Part shown: positions 37,301-48,000 of the stretch, one piece after another
How positions within the stretch are numbered: position 1 is the stretch's first letter
How the letters are laid out: each line of letters opens with the position of its first letter
DNA from: Turritopsis dohrnii
Lineage: Eukaryota; Cnidaria; Hydrozoa; Anthoathecata; Oceaniidae
Assembly (NCBI GenBank): GCA_027922465.2
Contig: BQMF02000016.1
Location: 1,488,001-1,552,000 of the forward strand
Direction: 5' to 3'
Length of the DNA: 64,000 nt
The notes under the pieces: generated by a model
The model's input: the letters and a program-made list of their open reading frames with translations, nothing else
Told to the model about the DNA's origin: nothing
The model's database searches: none
Made by a program: the position numbers and the translations under genes

Positions 37301-40300
37301 AAAGAGATTGAAATGACAATTAATGACTGTCATGGCTTTTGGCTTTGACAGTGTTTATTGTGCAGTGGAATCACAGCTTATCATTACCAAGGAAAAATTA
37401 TTATTAGCATGAAAAGGAATGCAATACTGTAGAATCCAATTTGATAAATTTTCTTATTCACACATAAGTTGTTTGAATTCAATTCATTCATGTAACAAGA
37501 AAATAAAATCAACAGCAATGACTGAACTAAGAAATGGTCATGATTCCAGCATTTCGTTTTGTTTGGCTTTTTCTACTTTTCTATAAACTTGTTAACCAGT
37601 ATCCGTATCAGACCGTAAAACAACAACGACAACTAGGGCTCCTGTATCCATAACAATTTCTGCAATTCACTCCTATTGAGCATATTCAATAAGTCATCTT
37701 ACTTGCAACAATGATTATCTATTTCAAAGTCTATTTTCAAAGTTATGAGAGTTTGATATGAGATGCTCAAACAACAAAATCATCTTAAAAATGACAAAAA
37801 CAGAAATCACTTGCATTTGTAAATTCTGTCAATAAACTACAAACTGAGTACTAATTTTTGTGGGTATTAATTTTCGTGAGTTGTCACTTTCTTAGTAATG
37901 ATGATCTGAACATCTGATTCTGTTTTAGAAGGTTATGCTTTTTATCCTTCCTACTGCGAATCTAACATCAAGAAATACTTTGCAAAAATAACCCAAAAAC
38001 ACGAAATTGTGAAAAAATTTACCCACAAAAATTAGTACTGCTCAGGGCTTTAGCCAGAACTTAATAAAATACCACGTATTACCAGAACTGGGAAGTTTTG
38101 TTGCCAAATGTCACCCACCATGGTTGGGTGACAAAGAAAATTTTGGGATCTAGACTCTCTAAAACGTCTTTAAAATCAACTTCTCTGTGATTTTTGAGCA
38201 TATAAATAACAACCCAACATTATTAACTTCATCGTTTTTTCATTCATTTTTTTGACCAATAGATTTTTTCTTTCCAGTCTAGCCATTATGAGGAGCATTC
38301 CTAGAGTTACTTAAGACGCGCTTTTAATCGCGCACATAGATACGCTTTAAAAACATGCTCAAATTATTATATTAGTTTTCGTGCACAATTGACAGTGAAG
38401 GATAACTTAGGTATATTAAGTGATTATTCACCAATTTGCTGTTGCTAGGGAGAACAACCAGCGTTGCTAAGGTAATTTTGAAATTTCCTTCGTTATATGA
38501 ATTCATTTGTTCACCTAACGAAAGAATATGAAAACATAAGTGGTACCAGTAGGACCCGTTTTCGTGTTATTCAATGAAATTAAAAAGCATCTTAGTATCC
38601 ACTCCCTTTACAACCAGAGAAATGGAAGCTTAACCGAGGTTTCCACAAACAGAAACTTACGACACTTACGCTCAAAATAAAATATCATTGATGGAACCCA
38701 TTTAAAATGAAATGATGCAAACAAAAGAAGAAGTTGAATTGGAAGAAAAACATTCAAAATAGAAAATTAATCTCAGCCAGCTGACTTTCAGCTTTTAGCT
38801 GAATTGATTTCTTCATTCATTAGTTCGGATATATTTTGTTTTGCAAAGTTGTTTATGTGCTCGATATCACGTTATGAGGGTATGGTAAATTTGGCCTGTA
38901 AAGTATTCATGAACACATTAAATACTTTTTCCTACAATATACATAAAAACATTAAAATTTTATGAAATGGGAAAACGTAATGTATACAAATTTGGGAATT
39001 TTCTGACAATTGGGAATACCGTGTTATATGACAGGGCTGGCTAAAGCCCTGCTGATACAGCATAAATAAATAAATCAATAAACTTTGCAACTGCATTCAA
39101 TGTAATGTTTACCTTGAAATGTATCTCATTGCATTGTCTGTTATATCATTGCGAGACATATTCAAGTATAACAGAGAAGGACAGCCGATACTGATGGCTC
39201 TTATCACGTCATCCGTTACTCCTTGGCAATTGGAGATATTCAAATCCTGCAAGTTCCGACAATCACCTGAAAAAAAATGTATTAGTCAATTACATCGTAA
39301 TTTACATGCAAGGATTCTATAAACATGGCGTTTGGAGGTTCTCACCAATAGTGGTCAGTGTTCTTCCCAATAAAAAGTTACAACCACGAACATTTAAGTG
39401 GCACAGGAACGGTCGACACTTCTGTATCAGGCTAGTAATAGCTTTACTAGAAATCAAACCTTTCTCAGCATTTGCTAAATCAATCTAAAATCATTAAATA
39501 ATTATGATAAATGTGAAATCTTCAAAATGTGAAGGCTTGACTTAAGGTATTACAAAGTATTTTTGAAAACAAAAAAATATTCTTTTTGGAAATCGCAACA
39601 TTGCTCAACAAACTTAATTTGTGTTTTATCATTCAAAGTGATAAAGGGTTACGTACTCTACTCCACAAAACAGACACTTGTGTTATCTCCTTCCACGAAC
39701 GACAAACTTTTGAACAATTCACAAGATCTGGTAGATCAATGAATCTAAATATGTTTACGGCAATTCTCTTTGGTAGCAACGAAATATGATCCATTTTTTC
39801 ACCATTCAATCCATTGTTAATCAACTCCCCATTTTCTATTCTCTAATAAACATAATCACCATCATAAGAACTATGGTACATTCAAAGGAATGTCATGCTA
39901 AGGACTCTTGTTGGTGATAGCGTTTTCGATGATAAGTAAGGGTTCAAGGTAAAAAATGTTTATTATTACAAGTTCTTTAATGAAAACACTGGGGTTCTTC
40001 TGAACGACAATATACCCAGTGGGCAAAATCGTCAAAAAGTCACTGCGACAGAGAGCACTTTTATTGAAATAGTATGCGTGTTTCTATAGAAATGCACTCC
40101 TTCGCAGATGTTTTTTATCAAATGTGCCGGCTGGGTAATCAGGGCTCGAAATATTAAGAAACTTAAGTATATACAACATTTTGAAGTTCTTACACAAAGA
40201 GTGAAACTTTGAAATCTACCTCAAAATACTCTCTTGTACGTCTGGATTCCATAGATAAATGACACCAAGCTCTGAAAATTGTTTTTGATAAAGCAGCATG

Positions 40301-41839
40301 ATAAACAGTGCTCAGTGTTGAAAGAAGGTGGGCTTGTTTAGATTTTTGATCATGGAACCATTCCTAAAAAAAAAACCTCTTGCAATGATCACAATATTTT
40401 GTTGAAATCTATAAGCAAGAGTGGTTTTTGGATTTTTTTATCACGTGGTTAAAAAAATCGTCATCATTCTATTCATTGTTCAGACATGAGATTATCAATA
40501 ACATTGCGTCTATTAATCCTTTAGTAGCTCCGAAACAAACTCCTTTCACAAGAGGTGAAACCACACTCTAAAGCAATAAATGCTTATTTCCATTCTCAAT
40601 AAACAGTACGGCATGAATGAAACATTTTTTGTTTTGAATGTAAAATCGGTAAGAATGTCAATCTGCAACTGTGAATGCTTTGGCAAAAAGGTAAAAGTGA
40701 TATAAATTTTCAAAGTACCCGCCATGTGTCAAAATGTTTTCTGTAAATGGATAGCCGGTGATGTTTTCTTGCAAATTTGAACCTTGCAGTCAGCATCAAT
40801 ACTCGCTGCATTCTCCACTGTCGATATTTTTTCAATGCTCTAGAAAAAACAAACAACATGAAGTTCAGAAACTTGTTTTTGTTTTTTTTTGTAGAGAAAA
40901 GACATGGGAAAGAACATTGAAGTAAATAATCTCAGTGTAGGAATGCACGAATGTGATCGATAAATGATGTAAAACAAAATTATTATCCTTGCAGGTCCAA
41001 AAAATGTTTAACAGCTTAATTTTCAGACATCCAGAAATGATACCTTATGAGATTCAGTAAAAGGGGTAAAAATTATATACTAGTATCTTTATATACCGGA
41101 AACAAGATGCCAGCAGATTGTAGTTGTACAAAGAATACGCCTTTTCCAAAGCAGCTATATCAATCATGTCATCGTCATATGACCACAGAAAATCCATGTT
41201 GGCTAAACGCCGCACAGGTCGTTTACTTTCATCGATGAAAGTGTCCCTAAGTCAAAGCAATACACAATAGATGTAGCTTTCACTGGAGAGGAACTATTTA
41301 GATCATTAATGCCTTCCATTTCAAGAGATTACACTCAAGGAAAGAGTGGAAATGAATCAAAAACAGTAACTCACAATGGAAAATGAAATATAAGAAGGGT
41401 CTATATTTTGTTTAAATATTATTCAAAACAAGAAGATACCTACCACTGTAGCTCTGCTAGTAGGGTTGGGCTATCTTTGAGAAGTTTAACTTTCTCCACA
41501 ATGAAAGCTCTACCATCATTTGGTTGGTTCACAGCCAATGCAGTGAGCAAGCTCTGTTGCGAAATGAAAATATTAAAAAAGCAACCTTGGAAGACAAAAA
41601 TATGTTTTGAATTAGGATTCAAAAGGATCACAAAAACTCTTTACTTTTTGTCACGATAAAAGATATGAACCACACAAATAATAATCCTACCAAATTTTCT
41701 GAGAGATTAAAGATTATCAATATTTCAGTCACCTGGAATGAAAAAAGGAATGTACAACACATACCTCAAATACAGCTGGTAACCGATGACGCATTAAGTA
41801 TTTTCTCAAGTCTTCGTTACACCTCTTCAGGGTTGCCAT
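28388..41839 (-). CDS. FBXL13: F-box and leucine-rich repeat protein 13 / dynein regulatory complex subunit 6 (19 exons, 766 aa)
   Basis: Spliced gene read 5' to 3' on the minus strand. Exons: 41765-41839, 41444-41553, 41097-41246, 40719-40839, 40220-40363, 39657-39842, 39346-39484, 39113-39266, 37169-37298, 35071-35169, 34398-34518, 32671-32833, 32055-32174, 31734-31944, 30390-30443, 30151-30216, 28908-28990, 28739-28819, 28388-28481. Every intron is GT-AG and the phases join without a stop, giving 2301 nt. The start lies in a strong ACCACCATGG context. Residues 1-200 are a basic, Trp-containing N-terminal region typical of FBXL13. The F-box (about 219-262; SLLPKRIAVNIFRFIDLPDL) is in exon 6. 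From about residue 263 to 735 there is a run of cysteine-type LRRs (for example LQDLNISNCQGVTDD and LISIDLSGCNITD). The tail is Lys-rich. Human FBXL13 is of similar length and is DRC6, a nexin-dynein regulatory complex subunit of motile axonemes; the F-box suggests SKP1 binding. The introns carry a SINE, MITEs and tandem arrays. An AATAAA lies about 95 bp past the stop. Exon edges are by eye; identity is confident. Confidence 0.93.
29001..29214. repeat. 19-bp tandem array, about 11 copies, next to the FBXL13 exon 17 acceptor
   Basis: Unit ACATAAAACTTACATAAGA with C/G variants. On the FBXL13 sense strand many units read TATGTAAGTTTTATG. The array ends about 10 bp before the exon 17 splice acceptor (28991-28992). 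The 67-aa minus-strand frame here is just the repeat translated. Confidence 0.93.
29733..29814. repeat. 22-bp tandem array, about 3.7 copies
   Basis: Unit CAAACAACGCTAGTAACTAC + GA. FBXL13 intron 16. Confidence 0.85.
29861..30092. mobile_element. Family P MITE nested inside another family P MITE
   Basis: The outer copy starts GGAGGACAAATTTGTTGAAA and resumes as TTTTTTCAATGATAATGC, ending GACGATTTTACCCAATG. Between them (about 29918-30030) is a second whole copy from GGGTAAAATCGTCAAAATAT to AACAAATGTGCCGGCTGG. FBXL13 intron 16. Confidence 0.72.
32471..32554. repeat. 21-bp tandem array, 4 copies
   Basis: Unit TAACTGATGTCGATTACACA + G with few changes. FBXL13 intron 12. Confidence 0.88.
32954..33071. 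mobile_element. Family P MITE, copy in FBXL13 intron 11
   Basis: TACCCAATTGGCAAAATCG, GCGATGAAGAGCACTTTTAT, CTTCTATAGAAATGCACTCC and CACAAATTTGTCC. Confidence 0.72.
33415..33625. repeat. About 130-bp imperfect tandem duplication
   Basis: GTAATTTGGTCCAAATT..CCCAAATT..AATTTT(G/A)GTCAAATT..GCCAAATTCGAAA occurs twice. FBXL13 intron 11. Confidence 0.6.
34222..34321. mobile_element. Family P MITE, core-deleted copy in FBXL13 intron 11
   Basis: TATCCTAGTGGGTCAAATCG, GAAATAGTCCACTCCTTCCC and ACAAATTTGCACAATGGGAT. The central TATAGAAAT part is missing. Confidence 0.7.
34700..34952 (+). mobile_element. tRNA-derived SINE with poly(A) tail, in FBXL13 intron 10
   Basis: The head has an A-box-like GTGGCTTAGGGGTTAAAGC and a B box GGTTCAAACCC (34749-34759), spaced as in a tRNA promoter. 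A non-tRNA body of about 165 bp follows, then an A-rich tail (34929-34951). It is opposite in sense to FBXL13. Flanking direct repeats are not clear. The family name is unknown to me. Confidence 0.75.
37848..38038. mobile_element. About 190-bp MITE ending TACTAATTTTTGTGGG
   Basis: TACTAATTTTTGTGGGTA at the left; CCCACAAAAATTAGTA at the right. It directly abuts the CAGGG element starting at 38043. FBXL13 intron 8. Confidence 0.65.
38043..39051. mobile_element. About 1-kb TIR element ending CAGGGCTTTAGCCAG (hAT-like ends)
   Basis: CAGGGCTTTAGCCAG at the left and CTGGCTAAAGCCCTG at the right are exact complements. CAGGG ends are typical of hAT elements, but the 8-bp flanks do not match, so the class is tentative. 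It sits in FBXL13 intron 8 and contains a repeat (38300-38610) also found inverted at 52560-52855. Confidence 0.6.
38300..38610. repeat. Dispersed repeat, forward copy
   Basis: Reads as the inverse of 52560-52855: GTTGCTAGGGAGAACAACCA, GAAATTTCCTTCGTTATA and CGTTTTCGTGTTATTCAA have matching complements there. Confidence 0.65.
40013..40137. mobile_element. Family P MITE, well preserved copy in FBXL13 intron 5
   Basis: TACCCAGTGGGCAAAATCGT, AAGTCACTGCGACAGAGAGC, TTTCTATAGAAATGCACTCC and TGTGCCGGCTGGGTA. TA at both outer edges. Confidence 0.78.
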
Positions 41840-42693
41840 GGTGGTTCAACTACTTAACATGCAAGGTCTAGTGAAGAACACCATGCAAAATATCAACTCT
41901 GCTATCAGCATGAGATTAAAATTAAAACTGATAGAACAACAACCTGGGTCAACATGTTCTGTGATTTATACACTTGTTATCATGATATTTATTCAAGAAC
42001 ATAACCATTCTTCTAAGAATATTGCTAAAAAATAACTAAAATAAGGATAATTTTTACGATCTACACAACAAAAAGAAAAACTGTTAAAGGTCTTGGGTAA
42101 GTATAAAACTTTTGAATTCCAAAACTTCGGTTTCTGCCGGTTTTCTAGAGTTTGCCTTTCATGCAACAGTATTTATGCTACACCAACATATATGAAGTGT
42201 TGTGTTTATAAAGAAAACTTAATATATTTTCTTCATAACAATTCAGCAAAAAAGCATTAACATGGAACAAAAGCAAAATGTATGTTATGATTCTATTTTC
42301 TTCTTTTTGTAAAATTATAAAGATATATAATTGACAAATTAAAATGCAAATAGCGAATGACTCAAAAACTAAATATAAAAAAAAAACCCAACAAAATTGC
42401 AAAAAATATCAATAAGTGCATCGGCAGAAAACTTTGAAAAGAGATACTTGTACTAACTTATTAGTTTGAAAAAACATTAAAATGCAGGAGGTTGTATATA
42501 CAATACAGGTTACATGCACGTTGTAATACAGGTTACAGAGTAGTGTGTAAACAAAATTTTTACAATGTAATATAAAACATGACAACAAAAAAAGCTTCTA
42601 TCATATTGGATATCACAATGCAGAAATAGCAACAGTATACAAGAAGTATTATTATAATCAAGAATTTAAAATGCTTTGTTTATATCGTAAAAT
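41840..42693. other. FBXL13 upstream / COMMD1 downstream spacer
   Basis: 855 bp holding the FBXL13 promoter and the COMMD1 3' UTR, both on the minus strand. No TATA box or poly(A) signal assigned with confidence. ACAGGTTACA is repeated near 42505 and 42528. Confidence 0.4.
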
Positions 42694-43242
42694 TCATACA
42701 GCGACACTATTAATTTTACTTTCAATTTTTTTCAATTGGGCTGTTACGTGACAGAGTTTCTCTTGGTCAATTTCAAACAAAACTTTCTTTTCCTCTACGT
42801 TAGGAAATTTCTTTTCCAGATCTAATTCAAATATGGCATTTGCTTGATTTATTTGATTGTCGTCTCCAAAATTCACATCAACACGCCATTTCATGGACTT
42901 AAGTTTGTTATTCCATGAAGATCGTTCAGCTACTGCAGCATGTATTTTGTCTTTATTTGATTTCCAAAATTTTGTTACAGCTAAAGCCTCACTTTCTGAC
43001 AAAAAGTCTGGTCTCTTTTTTATTTGAGATGTTAGAAAAGCTTCTAATTGGTTCATATCCATATTTGAAAAAACAATCCTTTTAAGAACTGTGTCAAATT
43101 TCAATAGTATATCATTAAATTCTTCATCAGACAATTCATTGAAAAGCTCTTCTTTTAAGAATTCATTGGTTATGTTCAACTGATCATAGTATTCACGTTT
43201 AGCTAGTCCATTGAGCATACCAAGCGTTGACTTGTCAGCCAT
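42694..43242 (-). CDS. COMMD1: COMM domain-containing protein 1, intronless
   Basis: Single 182-aa frame, close to the length of human COMMD1 (190 aa). The helical N-terminal half contains the COMMD1-like stretch NMDMNQLEAFLTSQIKK (60-76), followed by KFWKSNKDKI (91-100). The COMM domain spans about 113-178, with WRVDV (119-123), the acidic-hydrophobic strand AIFELDLEKKF and FEIDQEKL (157-164). COMMD1 is a subunit of the Commander/CCC assembly in endosomal recycling and copper handling, and it restrains NF-kB by promoting RelA ubiquitination. The start is in a good context (AAACAATGG). It lies 855 bp downstream (in its own direction) of nothing but FBXL13's 5' end, and is divergent from DCP1 1.8 kb away. 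The human gene has introns, so this single-exon copy could be an intron-loss gene or a retrocopy. No poly(A) tract or direct repeats are evident around it. Confidence 0.93.
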   Translation of the reverse strand: MADKSTLGMLNGLAKREYYDQLNITNEFLKEELFNELSDEEFNDILLKFDTVLKRIVFSNMDMNQLEAFLTSQIKKRPDFLSESEALAVTKFWKSNKDKIHAAVAERSSWNNKLKSMKWRVDVNFGDDNQINQANAIFELDLEKKFPNVEEKKVLFEIDQEKLCHVTAQLKKIESKINSVAV

Positions 43243-45043
43243 TGTTTACTAATCTCTAGAATTAAAGATTGAATTGAATGTTGAGTTATGTTAGAGCTTC
43301 AGTCATTCAACTGACTGGAATGAAATAACCAAAATAGAAAATTTGTTGATTTGTATTTTATTTCACAATTACACAAGACATTATACTGTATTTCCTCTAA
43401 TAAACATTTATAATTTATTACAAAGTCCTTCTTTGGGATGCGGCGTTTAATAGAGGGCGGTATTTATTACAAAATGAAAAATGCGATAAAAACAGACTTA
43501 CGTGGAATTGCGTGGAAATGTTTTACATAAAAAATATGTTCACATTATACAAAAATGTCAAAGAATGTCAATATCATTAAAACACTTCTCATTTCATAGA
43601 AACTTTGAGAGCTTTCGATGAAGTCAGATTCGAAAATTTGAAAGAAGATTGATGCTTCCATTGCCTGTTTCAATAAAGCAGCACCAGTCAAATCTTGTGT
43701 AATTTTTATGCGATTGAAATTATTATTGGGTTTTGCTGTTTTCAAGGCTCTATTCTCTTGTCGATTAAGATGACACCACATAGTAATTGACAGAAAACAA
43801 CAAAACACTCAGCTAAATTAAACGCTTAAAAATACAGCAAATATATATAATACTCCATTTCTTGCACCACTTTACGGAAATTTTAATTAATTATATATAG
43901 TTGTATTGGCTGATTTAATAGTCAAGTCACATAATCCTGCTGACTCAGCTGGAAAAATACTTAAAATCATAATTTTGATATTTTCCTATATTTATAACTA
44001 TCATATCAAGCATGTAAAGCATAAAAATGTCAGGCAAAATTGGAAGTCAGTTTATTTTGAGTCTCTTTTACCGATTATACTTATATATCTGTTGAAAATC
44101 TGACAAATAAAACAAAAACCTTTATTATTTGCAACTAGATATTATAGCTTATGCAAGATTAAAATAGAGCTAACTGAAAGTAAGTTTTTTCAGCTACGAG
44201 GTATAATTTGAATTTTGGTAAAACTATTACACGCTTTTTTTTTATAAGAACAATTTTATAAGAACACGAGCCTCAGATTTTGCCAAAAAAATAAGAACAA
44301 AATAAGAACAACCTAAGAGGCTCAAATCAATGTTTCAAAAATTAAGAACAGACTAAGCCTGAATTTTCTTATAAAATAAGAACAATTCATGATAAGAACA
44401 ACTTATGATGTGAATTCTGTCACTGGTCAATGGTTTAGTAGTTTGTTTTTTCACCTTGCATGCTCATATCAGGTCATTACCGAACAGCAATCATGCTTTT
44501 AACCAGTTGTTTTTAAAAAGATTTATTTTAACTTTAATCGAAGCCTGACAACGAAGGTATCAACGGCCTTTCGAAATATTGCTGAAAATTTAAAACGAAT
44601 AGGGTATATTTTCGTAAAATTTATAATTACAAAATTACTCTTCGAAGATGACTCTGAAACAATACTAGAAGTTCCGTAAATAAGAAAAAATGAGGCTGAA
44701 ACCTGAAACTGTGTTCTTAAAGCTAAGAACAAAATAAGAATAATTCAGGCTGAGAAAGGCTCAAAAAATAAGAACAGCCAGCCTCAGGTCAGATTTTACT
44801 GGTTCTTATACAAAAAAAGCGTCCGTCCGGGGGAGATTGAGATTGCGATGAAGTCATACATAGGCATCCATTATGTTTCTCCATCAAAATAAAAGATCAA
44901 TCAGTTCACTTTCGTTTTTGATTTTTTAGTTTTTAATTAAACCCCTTGGGCCATTACACGACAATATTGTTACTTCTAACAATACACCATGTTCGTTACA
45001 TTTTAGTATAGCTGGCCATTTCTTCAAAATTATTGATCACAAG
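43243..45043. promoter_or_regulatory. Divergent intergenic region between COMMD1 and DCP1
   Basis: The two start codons face away from each other, so both 5' UTRs and promoters must lie here unless transcripts start elsewhere. No TATA box or initiator can be assigned with confidence. About 590 bp of the gap is an inserted TIR element (44231-44822), so the original spacing was shorter. A shared bidirectional promoter is inference. Confidence 0.4.
44231..44822. mobile_element. 592-bp TIR element with ATAAGAAC subterminal repeats
   Basis: ACGCTTTTTTTTTATAAGAAC at the left and the complement of GTTCTTATACAAAAAAAGCGT at the right. ATAAGAAC-type motifs recur inside, together with CCTCAG..AAAA. No clear target duplication. 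Lies between COMMD1 and DCP1. Confidence 0.7.
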
Positions 45044-48000
45044 ATGGCCGACAAAGTTGCAAGTAAGACAGAAACTGAAAGACAGATAAACTTATCTGTT
45101 TTACGAAAACATGACAACGATATCGATCAAATTATTGATACAGCAGTCTCTGTGGCACAGTACAAGTTCAATGCTTCATCTGGTGTTTGGGTATGTTAGT
45201 TACATGCAAATTATAATAATCTGGCCTGTTTCTGTATGTGATTGTGTGTTGTTGTGTTTGTTGTGTTGTTTATGTTTTGTTTAAAAAATTCTATCGTACT
45301 TCCTATAGTAAAATAATAATAAAAAATATCAGCTGCTAAAATTCTCCAAATTAAGCTCCTAACTAAATTAAGCAATACATCTGAAATTTCCCCCTTTAGA
45401 GTGCCTGCTCCCCTTAACCGCTAAACTAATTATAATGTTGCAAAATTCGTCAATGCAAACGTAAAAACACAGTTAAATGGATTTAACACCACAATTGGTC
45501 ATTCTAGATACTAAATCAACAAGAACAAACAAGGAGAATAAGATTGATAACAAATACTGTAATTGTAAACATCATCAGGGTGATGTTCCTCTTTCTGCTA
45601 CTTGTTCCTCTTTCCGCTAACTAATTTCACGTTCGTCAAAAGTGATGCAAATAACAAAATTTTATGGAATTTAGTGTTCATAGTAACAGTTTAATCCCTT
45701 TTCTCTCAATTTGAGTGCTTTCCTTCTTTGCTTCTACAGATATAAGACAACCACAGGCTTAATAAAAATGCATGCCTTTACTGTTTACAAATTGCAGGCA
45801 GCCATATTTTTATGAGCAAAGTTTTTTTAGAAAACAATAGTGCTGTCTCGACAAGTCAACTTATGATCGCAAAAATCTAGACACGTGATGGGAATTGCCC
45901 TATTGTGAGCCTGCAGAGTAATTATACGTTAAACACAGACATCGTTAATTTGTTAAAAGCATGAACGGCGAATGTAATTATCAACATGTATTGAATTATT
46001 TTTTACATTCGCAACATATGAAATCAATTGTTTCTATACTTGTGGTGGAGATTTTCAACATGCGGAGGATACATGCTAGAATGATCCTACAGAATTCAAG
46101 TTGCAATTGCTAAAAATTTTAAATTGCAATTGATAAAAAGCGTTAACGCAATAAAACTTTTTTAATGACAATGGGTTCTTTGGGTGAAAAGGTCTACGAA
46201 ACAAGTTTCATGTTTTCACGATAAATCTATGGGTGATATTATCAACGTGGGATTTCACGCTAATTGAATGTCTGCAAAAAAAATTTAACTGTTTGAATAA
46301 TCAAGCTGAAATCAGTGCTAACAAGAACAAATTTTGTTGCTATAGTGGAGAAAGGACACATGGTTACAGAATTACCTTGCTGTAAACTTTAGATGATTTA
46401 CTCGCGTATAGGATATATACAAGAAAACTGTTTGTGTGGATTAAATCTCAGATGTTGGTAGCATTCAAGACAGCAGAGGAAAACAAGGAATCGATATGCT
46501 CCGTTATTTATGACACTGAATTTTGAAGCATTTATTTTTCGAGAAAGCCATTTTAAATATTTTTTCCACAATGATCGCGACCGGGTGTTAGATTTTACTC
46601 TATTAATCAGTAAGTATTTGGCAATTCACTTTGAAACTTTCCATAACGATGGCTGAATGAATATACTTTTAGATAAGAATTAGTTTGCTTTGATTTGTTA
46701 TCTTTAAATGAAGGAAATAAGTCATCAAACTCAAAGTTAGCGGCAAGCAGCATATAGCGGTAAGGGGAGCAGGCACTCTATCTGCAAAATATACCGTGAA
46801 TCGGGGTGACTTCTTCGATCAATTTTGTCATATTTTCATATAATAACTTCTGAAATACTAAACCATTACTTTTAAAACTTTGGAATCATTATCTTATGTA
46901 TGTTTTCTATTTCAGTGCAAAACTTCACAATACCTAATTTTGTAAGAATTCCAAAGAAATAACTTGATCTTTCCAACAAAACGACAATATATATAGTTAT
47001 TTATGGGAAAACGCCGCATGTGACATTTCAGGGGAAAAAAGCCACATTTGATTTTATTTGTTTTTTATAATGAAATACATGAAAAACTAATTAGATATAT
47101 TTATCATCTATTTTACAACTATTTCTTTTCAATTAATCTTTAAAATATTTGCTCTGATTTTTCATATTTCATACTTCAAAATTCACCATCAAATTGTTTG
47201 GAATATCAACTTCATATAGACTCAACTTCCTTTTGCTACTACAAACACGTGGCACAGTAAATCAATAGAAGCTGTGCTTCACGTAGCTATCAACACCATC
47301 TTGAAATCATCCAATAAATATAACATCATAACTGTTATGCCGTATTACCCAAAATTCATGCCGCATTTTTCCCCTCTCAAAAATTGGGCTTTTGGGCGGA
47401 AAACGCCCCAAAGTTTTCTCACGTTAAATATCCCCTTGGGAGATTGATACCCAAGAAAGAGCATTCGAATGAGAGGACCTTCCCATAGTTGTTGATATAA
47501 AGGAGAGAAAAAAATTCTAATCAGAACTGGTAACCTGGCTAAAACATTTTTACAGAGTTTAACTTCGAGAAGGATTGTCAATTTTGCCTTTCCCAGGTGC
47601 GAACCCTGTGCTGAAAATTTCAATGTGGGAATTGAAAATAGAAAATGTATCCATGTTGTAGAGCTCGAAAAACTGATCAAAAAAGTGTATGGGATTGTTT
47701 CACTACGATCAACTGTTGCAGAGATACTGCGGTTAAAGATTTTGATGAATATCATAGCTGCAGTACCAAATAAAATTTAGTCCCAAATGTTGCGTCATCC
47801 CATCGCCCTTATTGTGGACCCTAAAAAACCTCAGTTATCACTATTGGTTCTCGAGATATTTCCCCAAAAACGTCACATTCGATTGGGGATGCAATGCAAT
47901 GGTTCCCCCGTGATCATAAAAAACTGACGTCAAATGACACGTGCTTTTGGAATAATTGTGAAAAAAGTGCCCCCCACCTCTACGTGGTTTTACGTGATCA

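Noticed and set aside
38043..39051. Firm hAT assignment
   Set aside because: CAGGG ends fit, but the expected 8-bp target duplication is not visible.
41047..41659. Plus-strand frames of 63-83 aa
   Set aside because: Antisense to FBXL13 exons 2 and 3, which splice coherently on the minus strand.
42694..43242. COMMD1 as a processed pseudogene
   Set aside because: The frame is intact with a full COMM domain, and neither a poly(A) tract nor flanking direct repeats is seen.
47345..47755. 136-aa frame as a gene
   Set aside because: Lies antisense over a family D repeat in DCP1 intron 1. Similarity to the 56.1 kb frame is explained by repeat DNA.
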